DNA of 64,000 nucleotides. Source: Actinoplanes solisilvae. GTDB lineage: Bacteria > Actinomycetota > Actinomycetes > Mycobacteriales > Micromonosporaceae. This document shows, in pieces, positions 8,713-16,428 of this stretch (its first letter is position 1; each line of letters begins with the position of its first letter). The notes under the pieces were generated by a model. That model saw only the letters and a list, made by a program, of their open reading frames with translations, had not been told where the DNA came from and searched no databases. A program made the translations under genes and the position numbers. The stretch is from positions 62,001 to 126,000 of the forward strand of contig NZ_RJAC01000009.1 of the NCBI RefSeq assembly GCF_003999975.1. Reading direction: 5' to 3'.

Positions 8713-9672
8713 GTGGTGTTTCGTCCGGTTCTGGTGGTGGCGGCGATGGTCGCCGCCGTACTGCCCGCCGACCGGCTCAGCCCGCACGACGGCGCCTTTC
8801 TCCCACCCTCGCGGCTCTACGTCGAGCCGCGCGGGGCCCCCTTCGAGCAGATGCGGGCGTACGAGGCCACGGGCCGGGCAGCCGACGCGGCGCTGATCCG
8901 GCGCATCGCGGAAAACCCGGCGGCGGCCTGGTTCGCCGACGAGTCACCCGGCTACGCCGCCCGGGCGCGGTCGCTGGCGGTCAACGCGGCCGCCGTGGGG
9001 CGCCTGCCGGTCATCGTGCTCTACCACGTCCCGCACCGCGACTGCTCGGGTCAGTCGGCGGGCGGCGCTGCCTCCGACTCGGCGTACAGGGCCTGGGTCT
9101 TGGCTCTCTCGCAAGCGCTGGACGGTCAGCGCGCCATCGTGATCATCGAGCCCGACGCGGTGGCCCAGACGCTGCAGGGCTGCCGGGGCGCGACGGGGCG
9201 GTTCGCGCTGCTCAGCGACGCTCTTCGCACCCTGTCGGCCCATCGCGGGCTGAAGCTCTATCTGGACGCCGGCAACTCGGCCTGGATCACCGACACCACG
9301 CGGATGGCCCGCGCGCTGAAACGGGCCGGCGTCGGTCACGCCGACGGGTTCGCGCTCAACGTCGCCAACTTCGAGACCACCAAGGACACCATCGCGTACG
9401 GGGTGAGGCTGTCGGCGAAGCTCGGCGGCGCGCCGTTCGTCATCGACACGAGCCGCAACGGCAACGGGCCGGCCGCCAAAGGTCACCACCACTGGTGCAA
9501 CCCGCCCGGGCGCGCCCTCGGCGAGGCCCCCACCCTGGCCACCGGGCAGCCGCTGGTCGACGCGTACCTGTGGGTCAAACGGCCGGGCGAATCCGACGGG
9601 GCCTGCGGGCGGGGCGCTCCGGCGGCCGGGGTGTGGTGGCCCTCGTACGCGTTGTCGCTGGCCCGCGGCTGA
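8713..9672 (+). CDS. Secreted glycoside hydrolase family 6 (cellulase)
   Basis: 319-residue GH6 enzyme that cleaves beta-1,4-glucan with inversion. A hydrophobic N-terminal stretch (VVFRPVLVVAAMVAAVLP) is the signal peptide. The first family signature VPHRDCSGQSAGG includes Asp110, and IVIIEPDAVA includes Asp148, the expected catalytic acid. YLDAGNSAW and the C-terminal HHHWCNPPGRALG and DAYLWVKRPGESDG segments line the substrate cleft. There is no carbohydrate-binding module, and length suits a bare catalytic domain of endoglucanase type. GTG at 8713 directly follows the sugar dehydrogenase; a TAAAAT hexamer suggests its own leaderless promoter. A pectate lyase at the far end of the window suggests the host degrades plant walls. 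Confidence 0.92.
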   Translation: MVFRPVLVVAAMVAAVLPADRLSPHDGAFLPPSRLYVEPRGAPFEQMRAYEATGRAADAALIRRIAENPAAAWFADESPGYAARARSLAVNAAAVGRLPVIVLYHVPHRDCSGQSAGGAASDSAYRAWVLALSQALDGQRAIVIIEPDAVAQTLQGCRGATGRFALLSDALRTLSAHRGLKLYLDAGNSAWITDTTRMARALKRAGVGHADGFALNVANFETTKDTIAYGVRLSAKLGGAPFVIDTSRNGNGPAAKGHHHWCNPPGRALGEAPTLATGQPLVDAYLWVKRPGESDGACGRGAPAAGVWWPSYALSLARG

Positions 9673-10044
9673 CCTCGGCGGGGAACGCCAGGCGGGTGCC
9701 GCCTGGCTGCGCCTGGTGGCTTGACCCCGCTCGGTCTCGCGGGTGACGGCTGCGCCCACGATGACGACAGTCGGTCACTCCGCCAGAGACGCGGCGCGTA
9801 GCCCTTCCGCCGACGAACCGCCGACGACCTATCGGCTCCCCCGGCCGTCGAACGGGGTCGCTATGAGGCCTGCCCGCAACTCGTGGGCCCAGAGCTCGCC
9901 GGGCTCGGCCGACGGCTTCGACACGGCTCAGCTCGCCGGGCTCGGCCGACGGCTTGGATCCGCCTCGGCTCGCTGGTTTGGGGGCGCTGGCGAGCCCGGG
10001 TGCCTGGTTATCCTGTGCGGGTTCTTTCGGTGCGGGGAGGTTCG
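9673..10044. other. Non-coding stretch with a 26-bp direct repeat
   Basis: No convincing gene lies here on either strand. Two perfect 26-base copies (AGCTCGCCGGGCTCGGCCGA then CGGCTT) sit at 9893-9918 and 9930-9955, a 37-base period. The stretch ends with GGGGAGG, the ribosome site for the next gene. Confidence 0.7.
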
Positions 10045-10443
10045 GTGGTTCGGGGCGGGCTTCGGCTGATCGGCTACTGGGATGACCCTTCGGAGCCGGA
10101 GGGCTGGCCGGAGGTCCGGCCGTTCGTGGATGAGAGCATGTCGGCTGAGGAGCGCGGCGCGGTGGTGGCCTATCTGCGGTCGGGGACGGCGGTTGTCGCC
10201 GCGGCCGGTTTCTCGGTCTGCCGGGTCTGTGGGGACGACAACGGGAGCACCGAGCTGACCGACGGCGAGCATTTCGTCTGGCCGGAAGGACTCGCGCACT
10301 ACGTGGAGGCGCACGACGTCCGCCTGCCGGACGAGGTCGTCGCGGTTGCCGCGCGCGGCCCCGCCCGGCCGGTCGACCCGCTCGCGATCGGGCCGGACCT
10401 GTTCGCGACCGTCGACGAGCAGTGGTGGCGAAGCCTCGCGTAG
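10045..10443 (+). CDS. Small actinobacterial protein of unknown function
   Basis: 132 residues from a GTG at 10045 with GGGGAGG four bases upstream. The sequence is acidic, with LIGYWDDPSEPEGWPEVRPF near the start, a paired cysteine in VCRVCGDDNG, and EHFVWPEGLAHYVEAHDVRL in the middle. The last motif is typical of a family I have met only as conserved hypothetical proteins of actinomycetes. There is no signal peptide or membrane segment, so it is probably cytoplasmic. A longer frame exists upstream but is Arg-rich and passes through the direct repeats, so it was rejected. It converges on the response regulator gene, with four bases between stops. Confidence 0.75.
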   Translation: MVRGGLRLIGYWDDPSEPEGWPEVRPFVDESMSAEERGAVVAYLRSGTAVVAAAGFSVCRVCGDDNGSTELTDGEHFVWPEGLAHYVEAHDVRLPDEVVAVAARGPARPVDPLAIGPDLFATVDEQWWRSLA

Positions 10444-10447
10444 ACGG

Positions 10448-11107
10448 TCACCCGAGGAGGCCGTGTTGCAGGGCGCGAAGGACGGCGCTGGTTCGGTCTT
10501 TGACTCCCAGTTTGAAGAGGACGTTGGAGACGTGGTTCTTCACTGTGCCCTCGGCCAGGAACAGGGCTGCGGCGATCTCGCGGTTGGCGTAGCCGCTGGC
10601 CAGCAGGCGTAGGACCTCGGTTTCGCGGTCGGTCAGCTCTTGCAGCTCGGGTGGGTGCTCGGGCGGCGGGGTCGCGCGGACGGCTCGCAGCAGCCGTTCG
10701 GTGATGGCCGGCTGGACCAGGGTGCCGCCGGCGGCCAGGGTGCCGCCGGCGGCCAGGGTGCGTACGGCGCCCATCAGCTGATCGAGCGTCACGTCTTTCA
10801 GCAGGTAGCCGGCGGCGCCCGCCCGGACGGCCTGCAGCACCAGCTCGTCGTCGTCGAACGTGGTCAGGACCAGCACCGGGACTTCGATGCCGCGGTCGCG
10901 CAGGGCGCGCAGGGCCCAGATGCCGTCACGGCCGGGCATGTGCAGATCGAGCAGGACCACGTCGGGCGGATCGGCCTCGATCGCGGCGACCGCGGCAGCG
11001 CCGTCGTCGGCCTCGGCGATCACCTCGACCTCGCCGGTGACGCCGAGCAGGCTGCGGATGCCCTGGCGCACGAGGGTCTGATCGTCGACCACGCAGACGC
11101 GGATCAC
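10448..11107 (-). CDS. NarL/LuxR-type response regulator
   Basis: 219-residue two-component regulator. Receiver domain at residues 1-120: acidic pair in VCVVDDQTLV, phosphoacceptor Asp in DVVLLDLHMPG, and Lys in AGYLLKDV. The C-terminal LuxR helix-turn-helix spans about 150-215 (LTDRETEVLRLLASGYANRE, then AEGTVKNHVSNVLFKLGVKD). A six-residue duplication (LAAGGT twice) sits after the receiver. GTG at 11107 overlaps the stop of a sensor-kinase remnant by four bases, so the pair was once a functional kinase-regulator operon. Its partner is now broken, so it may be uncoupled from its signal, driven by another kinase, or decaying. Confidence 0.92.
   Translation of the reverse strand: MIRVCVVDDQTLVRQGIRSLLGVTGEVEVIAEADDGAAAVAAIEADPPDVVLLDLHMPGRDGIWALRALRDRGIEVPVLVLTTFDDDELVLQAVRAGAAGYLLKDVTLDQLMGAVRTLAAGGTLAAGGTLVQPAITERLLRAVRATPPPEHPPELQELTDRETEVLRLLASGYANREIAAALFLAEGTVKNHVSNVLFKLGVKDRTSAVLRALQHGLLG
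10721..10756. repeat. 18-bp perfect tandem duplication inside the response regulator gene
   Basis: Two identical 18-base units occupy 10721-10738 and 10739-10756. They add one extra six-residue copy (LAAGGT) between the receiver and DNA-binding domains. Frame is kept. Confidence 0.9.
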
Positions 11108-11361
11108 GGCGCCGGCACCTCGGCGGTCACGCGGAAGCCGGTGCGGCCGTCGAAGCGGACGCGGCCGCCCAGCTCGCGTACGCGTTCGGCGATGCCGGTC
11201 AGGCCGTTGCCCATCTCGACGCGGGCGGCGCCGGGGCCGTCGTCGCACGCTTCGAAGTGGAGGCTGCCGTCGGTGCCCGTACGGATGTCGATCCACAGGT
11301 CGCTGGCGCGGGCGTGGCGGATCGCGTTGGTCACGACCTCTTGCACGCAGCGGATCATGGT
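11104..11361 (-). pseudogene. Sensor histidine kinase, C-terminal ATPase fragment only
   Basis: About 85 residues remain of a NarX-type sensor kinase. They cover the HATPase_c domain: N box in RCVQEVVTNAIRHARA, G1 box in CDDGPGAARVE, then GNGLTGIAERVRELGG. The membrane part and the phosphoaccepting HisKA_3 helix are missing. Kinase-like sequence stops near 11361, where an ABC permease fragment begins on the other strand. An ATG at 11358 could start translation, but the product would have no phosphorylatable histidine. The stop overlaps the response regulator start, showing the original operon order. Confidence 0.85.
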
Positions 11362-11720
11362 TCGGCGCCGAGCTGCCGGCCTCTCCCCTGCTCACGCTGG
11401 CCGTCCTGGTGCTGGTGACGGTGGCGATGTTCGCGCTCGGACTCGTGGTCGCCGCGGTCGCGCCCACGGCCAACGCGGCGCTGGCGGCCGGGCTGGTGGT
11501 GCTTTTCGGTACCGGGGCGGTCGGCGGCATGTTCGGGCCGATGGCGCGGCTGCCCGAGCCGGTCGTACGGGTCGGGGAGGCGCTGCCGTTCGGGGCGGCG
11601 GTGCGGGCCTTGGGCGACGCCTGGGCGGGGGCGGGAGCCCACCCGGCCAGTCTGGTCAGCCTGGCCGTTTGCGCGGTGGTGTGTGTTCTGCTCGCGGTCC
11701 GTTTCTTCCGGTGGACGTGA
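11361..11720 (+). pseudogene. ABC-2 type permease, C-terminal fragment only
   Basis: About 120 residues with three hydrophobic segments (LLTLAVLVLVTVAMFALGL, AALAAGLVVLFGTGAVGG, and VSLAVCAVVCVLLAVRFF). This is the end of a drug-export type ABC-2 permease, including the usual LPEPVVRVGEALPFGAAVRA loop before the last helix. The first half of the gene is absent. Such permeases usually lie just upstream of a kinase-regulator pair on the same strand. Here it is on the opposite strand and joined by its cut 5' end to the cut kinase. Confidence 0.8.
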
Positions 11721-11901
11721 TCAGGCGGCCCTTGCCCAGGACGTGGAGGGGGCCGTTGCCGCCCACCACGAGGTGGTCCACAGGACGCTGCTCTGGCTGA
11801 GGTAGATGCAGCGATCGCCGACGATGACGGTCTCGCCCCAGTGCCGCTCGATCGCAGATGGAGGCGGCGTTCCCAGAGCACCTCGGGGGCGTTCCGGCGC
11901 G
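11721..11901. other. Gap without a supported gene
   Basis: 181 bases between the permease remnant and the DUF2199 gene. The minus strand reads short coding-like peptides in more than one frame, as expected of decayed coding DNA. No gene can be assigned. Confidence 0.5.
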
Positions 11902-12795
11902 TCAACTGGTTGGCGTCGTGCGGGCGGAACGCCAGACCTGCTGGGCCCACTCCAGATCGGCCGGGTCGTCGTACACGCAGGTTGTGCAGACGATGTGGTT
12001 GGCGGTCGCGGCGTAGCCGTAGAGCTCGTGCTGCTGCCTGTCGTTCGCCGTGACGGTCAGCCAGAAGGCGTGGCGGGTCAGGTTGCCGTCGTGTTCGGTC
12101 AGTTCGCCGGACCGCTGCCGCGGCGAGCCCTCGGTCATCCGGGCGATGGCCTCGGCGGGCGTGGTGCCGGCCGGATGGTCGAACGCCTCGATCTGCACGG
12201 TGCGGCCCGGTCCGATGAACCGCGTCACGCCGTCACGAACGCGCGGTGCCAGGCCGGCGGTCCGTTCGACCGACCAGATGTCCGTGATCTGCTGGCGCAC
12301 CGGGACCGGCAGGCCGTGCGCGATGCGGCTCAGCACGTCGTCGCGGTCCCAGGGCTCGGACAGGATCCGGGACAGCAGGCTCCCCTCGGCGGCGACCAGA
12401 TAGGGCAGCGTCTCGGTGTCGCGCACCTCGGTCCGCGCGGACTCCCCGAGCAGGCCCTCCCACGGCTTGACCGTGTTGGCCACGGTTCCGTACAGGATCA
12501 GGTCCTGATATTCATCGGTTGTCCACACCCGGTTGGCCTCGCGCAACTGATCGTCGTCGACCCGCAGCCAGACCGAGTACGTCACGCTGCCGCCCCCGCT
12601 GAGGCTCACCGGCATCAGGCAGCGTACGAAGGCACCGACCCCTTCGAGCCGCTGCAGGCTGCGGTTGCCCCAGGACGCGGCGCGTTGCTCCGGCGTGAGC
12701 GGAAGCATCGCGTCCGGCCACTCCGACCGGATGTCGAGATCCGTAGCGTCGAGCGGAGCACCACAGCACGAACACCCCGGCAGATGATCAACCAT
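11902..12795 (-). CDS. DUF2199-domain protein
   Basis: 297 residues. The N-terminal half is a DUF2199 domain: the CSCCGAPLD cysteine cluster, RSEWPDAMLPLT, then RCLMPVSLSGGGSVTYSVWL. The C-terminal half (about residues 180-297) is a separate alpha/beta region of unknown function with THDGNLTRHAFWL-like and CTTCVYDDPADLEWA segments. The cysteines suggest zinc binding near the start. The ATG at 12795 lies 15 bases from the start of the divergent ankyrin gene. It has no ribosome site but carries TATTGT seven bases upstream, so the mRNA is probably leaderless. Confidence 0.82.
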   Translation of the reverse strand: MVDHLPGCSCCGAPLDATDLDIRSEWPDAMLPLTPEQRAASWGNRSLQRLEGVGAFVRCLMPVSLSGGGSVTYSVWLRVDDDQLREANRVWTTDEYQDLILYGTVANTVKPWEGLLGESARTEVRDTETLPYLVAAEGSLLSRILSEPWDRDDVLSRIAHGLPVPVRQQITDIWSVERTAGLAPRVRDGVTRFIGPGRTVQIEAFDHPAGTTPAEAIARMTEGSPRQRSGELTEHDGNLTRHAFWLTVTANDRQQHELYGYAATANHIVCTTCVYDDPADLEWAQQVWRSARTTPTS

Positions 12796-12810
12796 GGCGG
12801 GCACAATAGC
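12796..12810. promoter_or_regulatory. 15-bp divergent promoter with overlapping -10 boxes
   Basis: Only 15 bases separate the start codons of the DUF2199 gene (minus) and the ankyrin gene (plus). The minus strand reads TATTGT (12808-12803), seven bases before its ATG. The plus strand reads CACAAT (12802-12807), which puts the expected transcription start on the first or second GTG. The two -10 boxes share five base pairs. Confidence 0.5.
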
Positions 12811-13935
12811 GTGGTGATCGATGCGGCACGGAGTGGCGAGCTGGGGGCGCTGCGGCGGCTGCTCGACGACGATCCGCGCGCGGTGCACGCTCGTGGGTGG
12901 ATGGGCGAGACGGCGCTGCACGCGGCGGCCGCGGCCGGAAGAGCCGAGGCCGTACGGATGCTGCTCGCGGCGCACGCCGACCCGCGCGCCCGCCGCGACA
13001 ACGGCGACACACCGTTGCACCGGGCGGCGACCGGCGAGATCGCCGAGCTTCTGCGGCAGGGCCGCCCCGACCAGCGCAACGAGCACCAGCAGACGCCGCT
13101 GCACTGCGCCACCGATCCGGGAGTCGTCGAGGCGCTGATTCGCCACGGAGGCTCGCTCGCCGCAAAAGACTTCCAGGGGCGTACGCCGCTGCACGGCGCC
13201 GGGGCAGCCAAAACGCGGGCGCTGCTGGCCGCGGGGGCCGAGCTCGAGGCACGTGACTCCTACGGCCGAACACCGTTGCACGTAGCAGTGTGGGACGCCG
13301 ACGCCGAGGCGGTCGCGCTTCTGCTGGCCGAGGGCGCCGACCCGGCCGTACGCGATGACCACGGCAGCACCCCGGTCCACCTGGCCCGCACCCGTGGTCC
13401 CGAAGAGGTTCGCCGCCTGATGGACGCGACGTGCGTGTCCCTGGCTGAGTCCGTGAGCGCGCAAGACCTGGCCGAGGGCTTCAGCGTCGCCGGGCACGCG
13501 ACCCTGGTCCATCGGCGGCGGTCGCAGCCCGACGTGATCGTCGCGACCGAGCACTCCGCGATCCGCGCCCTCGCCGTCCACCCGCTCCAACCGCTGATCG
13601 CGATCGCGCCCGCCGACGCGCCCGTCGAGCTTCGCGACCACGACCTCGCGCAGCCCGAGCTGCTCCCCCAGCTCGTCGACGCGACCGTGCTGGCCTTCTC
13701 GCCCGACGGCCGGCATCTCGCAGCGGCCGTCGACACCGAACGGCTGGTGCTGTTCGACCTGGCCACGCGCCAGATCACCGCCGAGGTCGAGGCCGGTGAA
13801 CGCACCGACTGGGTGGTGTTCTCGCCCGACGGCACGCTTCTCGCGACGGCCTGTTCCTTCCAAGGCGGTTCCCACATACGGGTCGACGCCGTCACGCCCG
13901 GCGGACAGTTAAATCCCTTGACCGTGATCGATTAA
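12811..13935 (+). CDS. Ankyrin-repeat protein with short WD40-like tail
   Basis: 374 residues. Residues about 1-210 hold six ankyrin repeats (ETALHAAAAAGRAEAVRMLL, TPLHRAATGE, TPLHCATDPG, TPLHGAGAAK, TPLHVAVWDADAEAVALLL, TPVHLARTRG). Residues about 230-374 resemble WD40 blades: VLAFSPDGRHLAAAVDTERL and VVFSPDGTLLATACS are typical blade starts. Only two or three blades exist, too few for a closed seven-bladed propeller, so the gene may have lost its 3' part or the tail may pair with another protein. GTG at 12811 or 12814 is the only sensible start given the divergent promoter. The role is probably protein binding; partner unknown. Confidence 0.85.
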   Translation: MVIDAARSGELGALRRLLDDDPRAVHARGWMGETALHAAAAAGRAEAVRMLLAAHADPRARRDNGDTPLHRAATGEIAELLRQGRPDQRNEHQQTPLHCATDPGVVEALIRHGGSLAAKDFQGRTPLHGAGAAKTRALLAAGAELEARDSYGRTPLHVAVWDADAEAVALLLAEGADPAVRDDHGSTPVHLARTRGPEEVRRLMDATCVSLAESVSAQDLAEGFSVAGHATLVHRRRSQPDVIVATEHSAIRALAVHPLQPLIAIAPADAPVELRDHDLAQPELLPQLVDATVLAFSPDGRHLAAAVDTERLVLFDLATRQITAEVEAGERTDWVVFSPDGTLLATACSFQGGSHIRVDAVTPGGQLNPLTVID

Positions 13936-13951
13936 ACGGCACTATACGAGT

Positions 13952-14875
13952 GTGGACGCCGACATCGAGCTCATGCAGGGTTTGGCCCAGCGCGTCACCG
14001 CTCTCCGGCCCGATTTGATCAGCGCCGGGGCGTCGTACGGGGAATTGGCCTGGGTCTGGGGCAAGGATTGTGCCCGCCACCGTCACGCCTGGGCACGCCG
14101 CCTGTGGTTCGACGGTGACGACGTGGTGACGTGGGGCTGGGCGTTCCTGCCGCGGCAGCTGACGCGCAACGACGGGTCGGTCCGCGAGATCACCGGCGCT
14201 TCGCTGAGCTATCAGGTGCATCCCGATCATCTCGCCCTGGTCGACGAGGTGATCGACTGGTACGAGGGTGTCGCTGCCGGGCTCGAGAAGTCGGTGCTGC
14301 CGACGACCGCCGAGAAGTTCGCCCTCGAACGCTGGGCTGCCCGCGGCTACGAGACCGACGCGGCCGCGCTCGGCGACGACGGCGGCTGGACCCAGCTCAA
14401 CCAGCGCGACCTCGCCGACGTCGAGAATCCGGTACTGCCACCCGGTTTCCGGTTCCGCACGGCCGACGAGGTCACGCCGGAGGCCGTGGTTCAGGCTCAC
14501 ACCGACGCCTGGTTCCCTTCGGCCTACACGGTCCAGAGCTATCAGGACGTCCGGCAGACTGCGGCCTACCGGGGTGACCTCCACGTGTTGGTCGAAGCCC
14601 CGGACGGCACGATGGCCGCCTCGGCGATCATGTGGTTCGACCCGGCAAACCGATCCGTCGAGTTCGAGCCGGTCGGAACGCACCCCGAATATCGGCGTCA
14701 CCGGCTGGCCCACGCGATGCTGCTGCACGCGATGCAGCTGGCCCGAGCCGCCGGAGCCATTCACGCGACGGTCGTCTGCCTGGGCGCGCCCGGCCACCCG
14801 AGGGCGCGCGGTCTCTACTACGGCCTCGGGTTCCGCGAGCTCTCCCGCGACGCGCCGCTGATCAAGCGCGGCTAG
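13952..14875 (+). CDS. GNAT-family N-acetyltransferase
   Basis: 307 residues. The second half (about 150-307) is a GNAT fold: LPPGFRFRTADEVTPEAVV at its start, then the acetyl-CoA binding motif FEPVGTHPEYRRHRLAHAML and the C-terminal LYYGLGFREL. The first half is a degenerate GNAT-like region with WGWAFLPRQL and DEVIDWYEGVAAGLEKSVLP. The acyl acceptor cannot be deduced. GTG at 13952 follows the ankyrin gene by 16 bases; a CACTAT hexamer at 13940-13945 lies six bases before it, suggesting a leaderless start. Its TAG stop overlaps the TAG of the convergent acyl-CoA ligase fragment inside the palindrome CTAG. Confidence 0.85.
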   Translation: MDADIELMQGLAQRVTALRPDLISAGASYGELAWVWGKDCARHRHAWARRLWFDGDDVVTWGWAFLPRQLTRNDGSVREITGASLSYQVHPDHLALVDEVIDWYEGVAAGLEKSVLPTTAEKFALERWAARGYETDAAALGDDGGWTQLNQRDLADVENPVLPPGFRFRTADEVTPEAVVQAHTDAWFPSAYTVQSYQDVRQTAAYRGDLHVLVEAPDGTMAASAIMWFDPANRSVEFEPVGTHPEYRRHRLAHAMLLHAMQLARAAGAIHATVVCLGAPGHPRARGLYYGLGFRELSRDAPLIKRG

Positions 14876-15120
14876 CGGTTGTCGATGATGCGTCTGACCT
14901 TCGTGGTGAACGGGAAGTGCGACAGATCCTCCAGCGAACGGCAGTCCGAGGGGCGTACGCCGGCCTCGTCGAACTTCTTGCGATAGAGAGACACATTCTC
15001 GTACGCGTGCCGCAGTGTCTGTTGCAGCCGCCGCAACTGAGGGGATCGCAGGTCGTCGACGGACGCGGTCTCGATCGGTTCGAGGCCGTCCGGGCTTCGG
15101 TCTCGCACGACTGACACCAC
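14872..15120 (-). CDS. Truncated acyl-CoA ligase (PaaK-like), N-terminal part only
   Basis: 82 residues that match only the start of phenylacetate-CoA ligase type enzymes (normally about 430 residues): LRRLQQTLRHAYENVSLYRK, FDEAGVRPSDCRSLEDL and FPFTTKVRR. The conserved text stops where family members continue into the AMP-binding core, and the frame ends four codons later. It begins with GTG 15120, five bases after the stop of the oxoamine synthase, behind GAGAAAG, so it was the next gene of that operon. It cannot activate acids itself. It is most likely a decay product, though the open frame and retained ribosome site leave room for a small protein. Confidence 0.7.
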   Translation of the reverse strand: MVSVVRDRSPDGLEPIETASVDDLRSPQLRRLQQTLRHAYENVSLYRKKFDEAGVRPSDCRSLEDLSHFPFTTKVRRIIDNR

Positions 15121-15125
15121 CTTTC

Positions 15126-16361
15126 TCAGGCTGCCGGGCGCCGCTGCTCGGGCAGGGCCGGTCGCAGGGCGCCGTCGCGGGCCAGCGCGGTGAGAACGTT
15201 GTTCAGGTCGTCGACCTGCGCCTCGGTGTGCGCCGCGGTGAGCTGGATCCGGAAGCCGATCTCGTCGCGCGGCACGCCGGGATAGGGCGCGAGCGTCACG
15301 TACTGCCCGGCCGCCCACAGCCGCTCGGAGACGTCGATCAGGTCGTGCTCGGGCGAGATCGGGATCTCCACGACCGGGGTGTCGTGCACGTTCAACGTCC
15401 GGACACCCATTTCCCGTACGTGGGTGAGCAGTTTCGCCGTGAGCCGGTAGAGATGGCCGCGCAGCTCGTCGCCGCGCCTCTCGTTCACGTCGAGCCCGGC
15501 GTTGACCGTGGCCAGCGACGCGACCGGCGACGGTCCGGAGTAGAGGTAGGTGGGGGCGGCGACCTTGATCTGGTTCTTCAGCGCGGTCGGCAGGGCCAGG
15601 AAGGCCAGCAGCGACGAGTACGCCTTGGAGAGGCCGCCCACGAGGATGATGTTGTCGTACGTCTCGCCGCTGTGCTTGACGATCGCGTTGCCGCGCATCC
15701 CGTACGGGGAGGTCTCGTTCTCGGCCCGCTCGCCGATCACGCCCATGCCGTGCGCGTCGTCGACGTAGAGGATCGCGTCGTGCTCGCGGCACAGCCTCGC
15801 ATAGGCCGACAAGTCAGGAATGTCGCCTGTCATGCTGTTGACGCCGTCCATGCACACCATGATCGGGCGCGCGGTGGCCTCGGTGAGCAGGCGTTCCAGC
15901 TCGCCGAGGTCGCCGCTGCGGAACCGGCGCATCGTCGCGCCCCGCCCCCGCGCGAACACGCATCCGTCGTAGATCGTGCGGTGCGCCCGACTTTCCATGA
16001 TCAGCGTGCCCCCGCCGATCAGCGCCGGGATCACGCCCAGGTGGATCTGCGAGACGGTCGGGAGCAGCAGCACGTCCTCGGCCCCGAGCAGGCTGCTCAG
16101 GCGCCCCTCGAGCTGCGGATACAGCGCCGGGCTGCCGAGCATCCGCGACCAACTGGGGTGCGTGCCCCATTTACGCAGCTGCGGTTCGACCGCCTCGATG
16201 ACCTCGTCGTCCAGGTCGAAGCCGAGATAGTTGCACGACGCCCAGTCGACCAGCCAGTCGTGGCCGATCCGGATCCGGCGGCCGTCGATCTCCTCGATGA
16301 CCGCGTCGTACATCCGGCTGTTGACCCGCAGGTCCTCGATGTCATGCGTGGGAGCCGGCAT
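15126..16361 (-). CDS. Alpha-oxoamine synthase (AONS/CqsA-like PLP enzyme)
   Basis: 411-residue pyridoxal-phosphate enzyme of the alpha-oxoamine synthase group, which condenses an amino acid with an acyl-CoA while losing CO2. Visible marks: DWASCNYLGFDLDDEV near the start, the PLP-contacting LYVDDAHGMGVIG, and VGGLSKAYSSLL with the Schiff-base Lys. Relatives include 8-amino-7-oxononanoate synthase, serine palmitoyltransferase and the autoinducer synthase CqsA. No biotin genes are nearby, so a signalling or natural-product role is possible. ATG at 16361 has AAGGGGG upstream. It lies between a 74-residue protein and a truncated acyl-CoA ligase on the same strand. Confidence 0.85.
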   Translation of the reverse strand: MPAPTHDIEDLRVNSRMYDAVIEEIDGRRIRIGHDWLVDWASCNYLGFDLDDEVIEAVEPQLRKWGTHPSWSRMLGSPALYPQLEGRLSSLLGAEDVLLLPTVSQIHLGVIPALIGGGTLIMESRAHRTIYDGCVFARGRGATMRRFRSGDLGELERLLTEATARPIMVCMDGVNSMTGDIPDLSAYARLCREHDAILYVDDAHGMGVIGERAENETSPYGMRGNAIVKHSGETYDNIILVGGLSKAYSSLLAFLALPTALKNQIKVAAPTYLYSGPSPVASLATVNAGLDVNERRGDELRGHLYRLTAKLLTHVREMGVRTLNVHDTPVVEIPISPEHDLIDVSERLWAAGQYVTLAPYPGVPRDEIGFRIQLTAAHTEAQVDDLNNVLTALARDGALRPALPEQRRPAA

Positions 16362-16428
16362 GATGTACCCCCTTCAGGTTCCAGGAACATCGATCGCCTA
16401 CCCCACATGATCGTCTATGAATCCGCTT

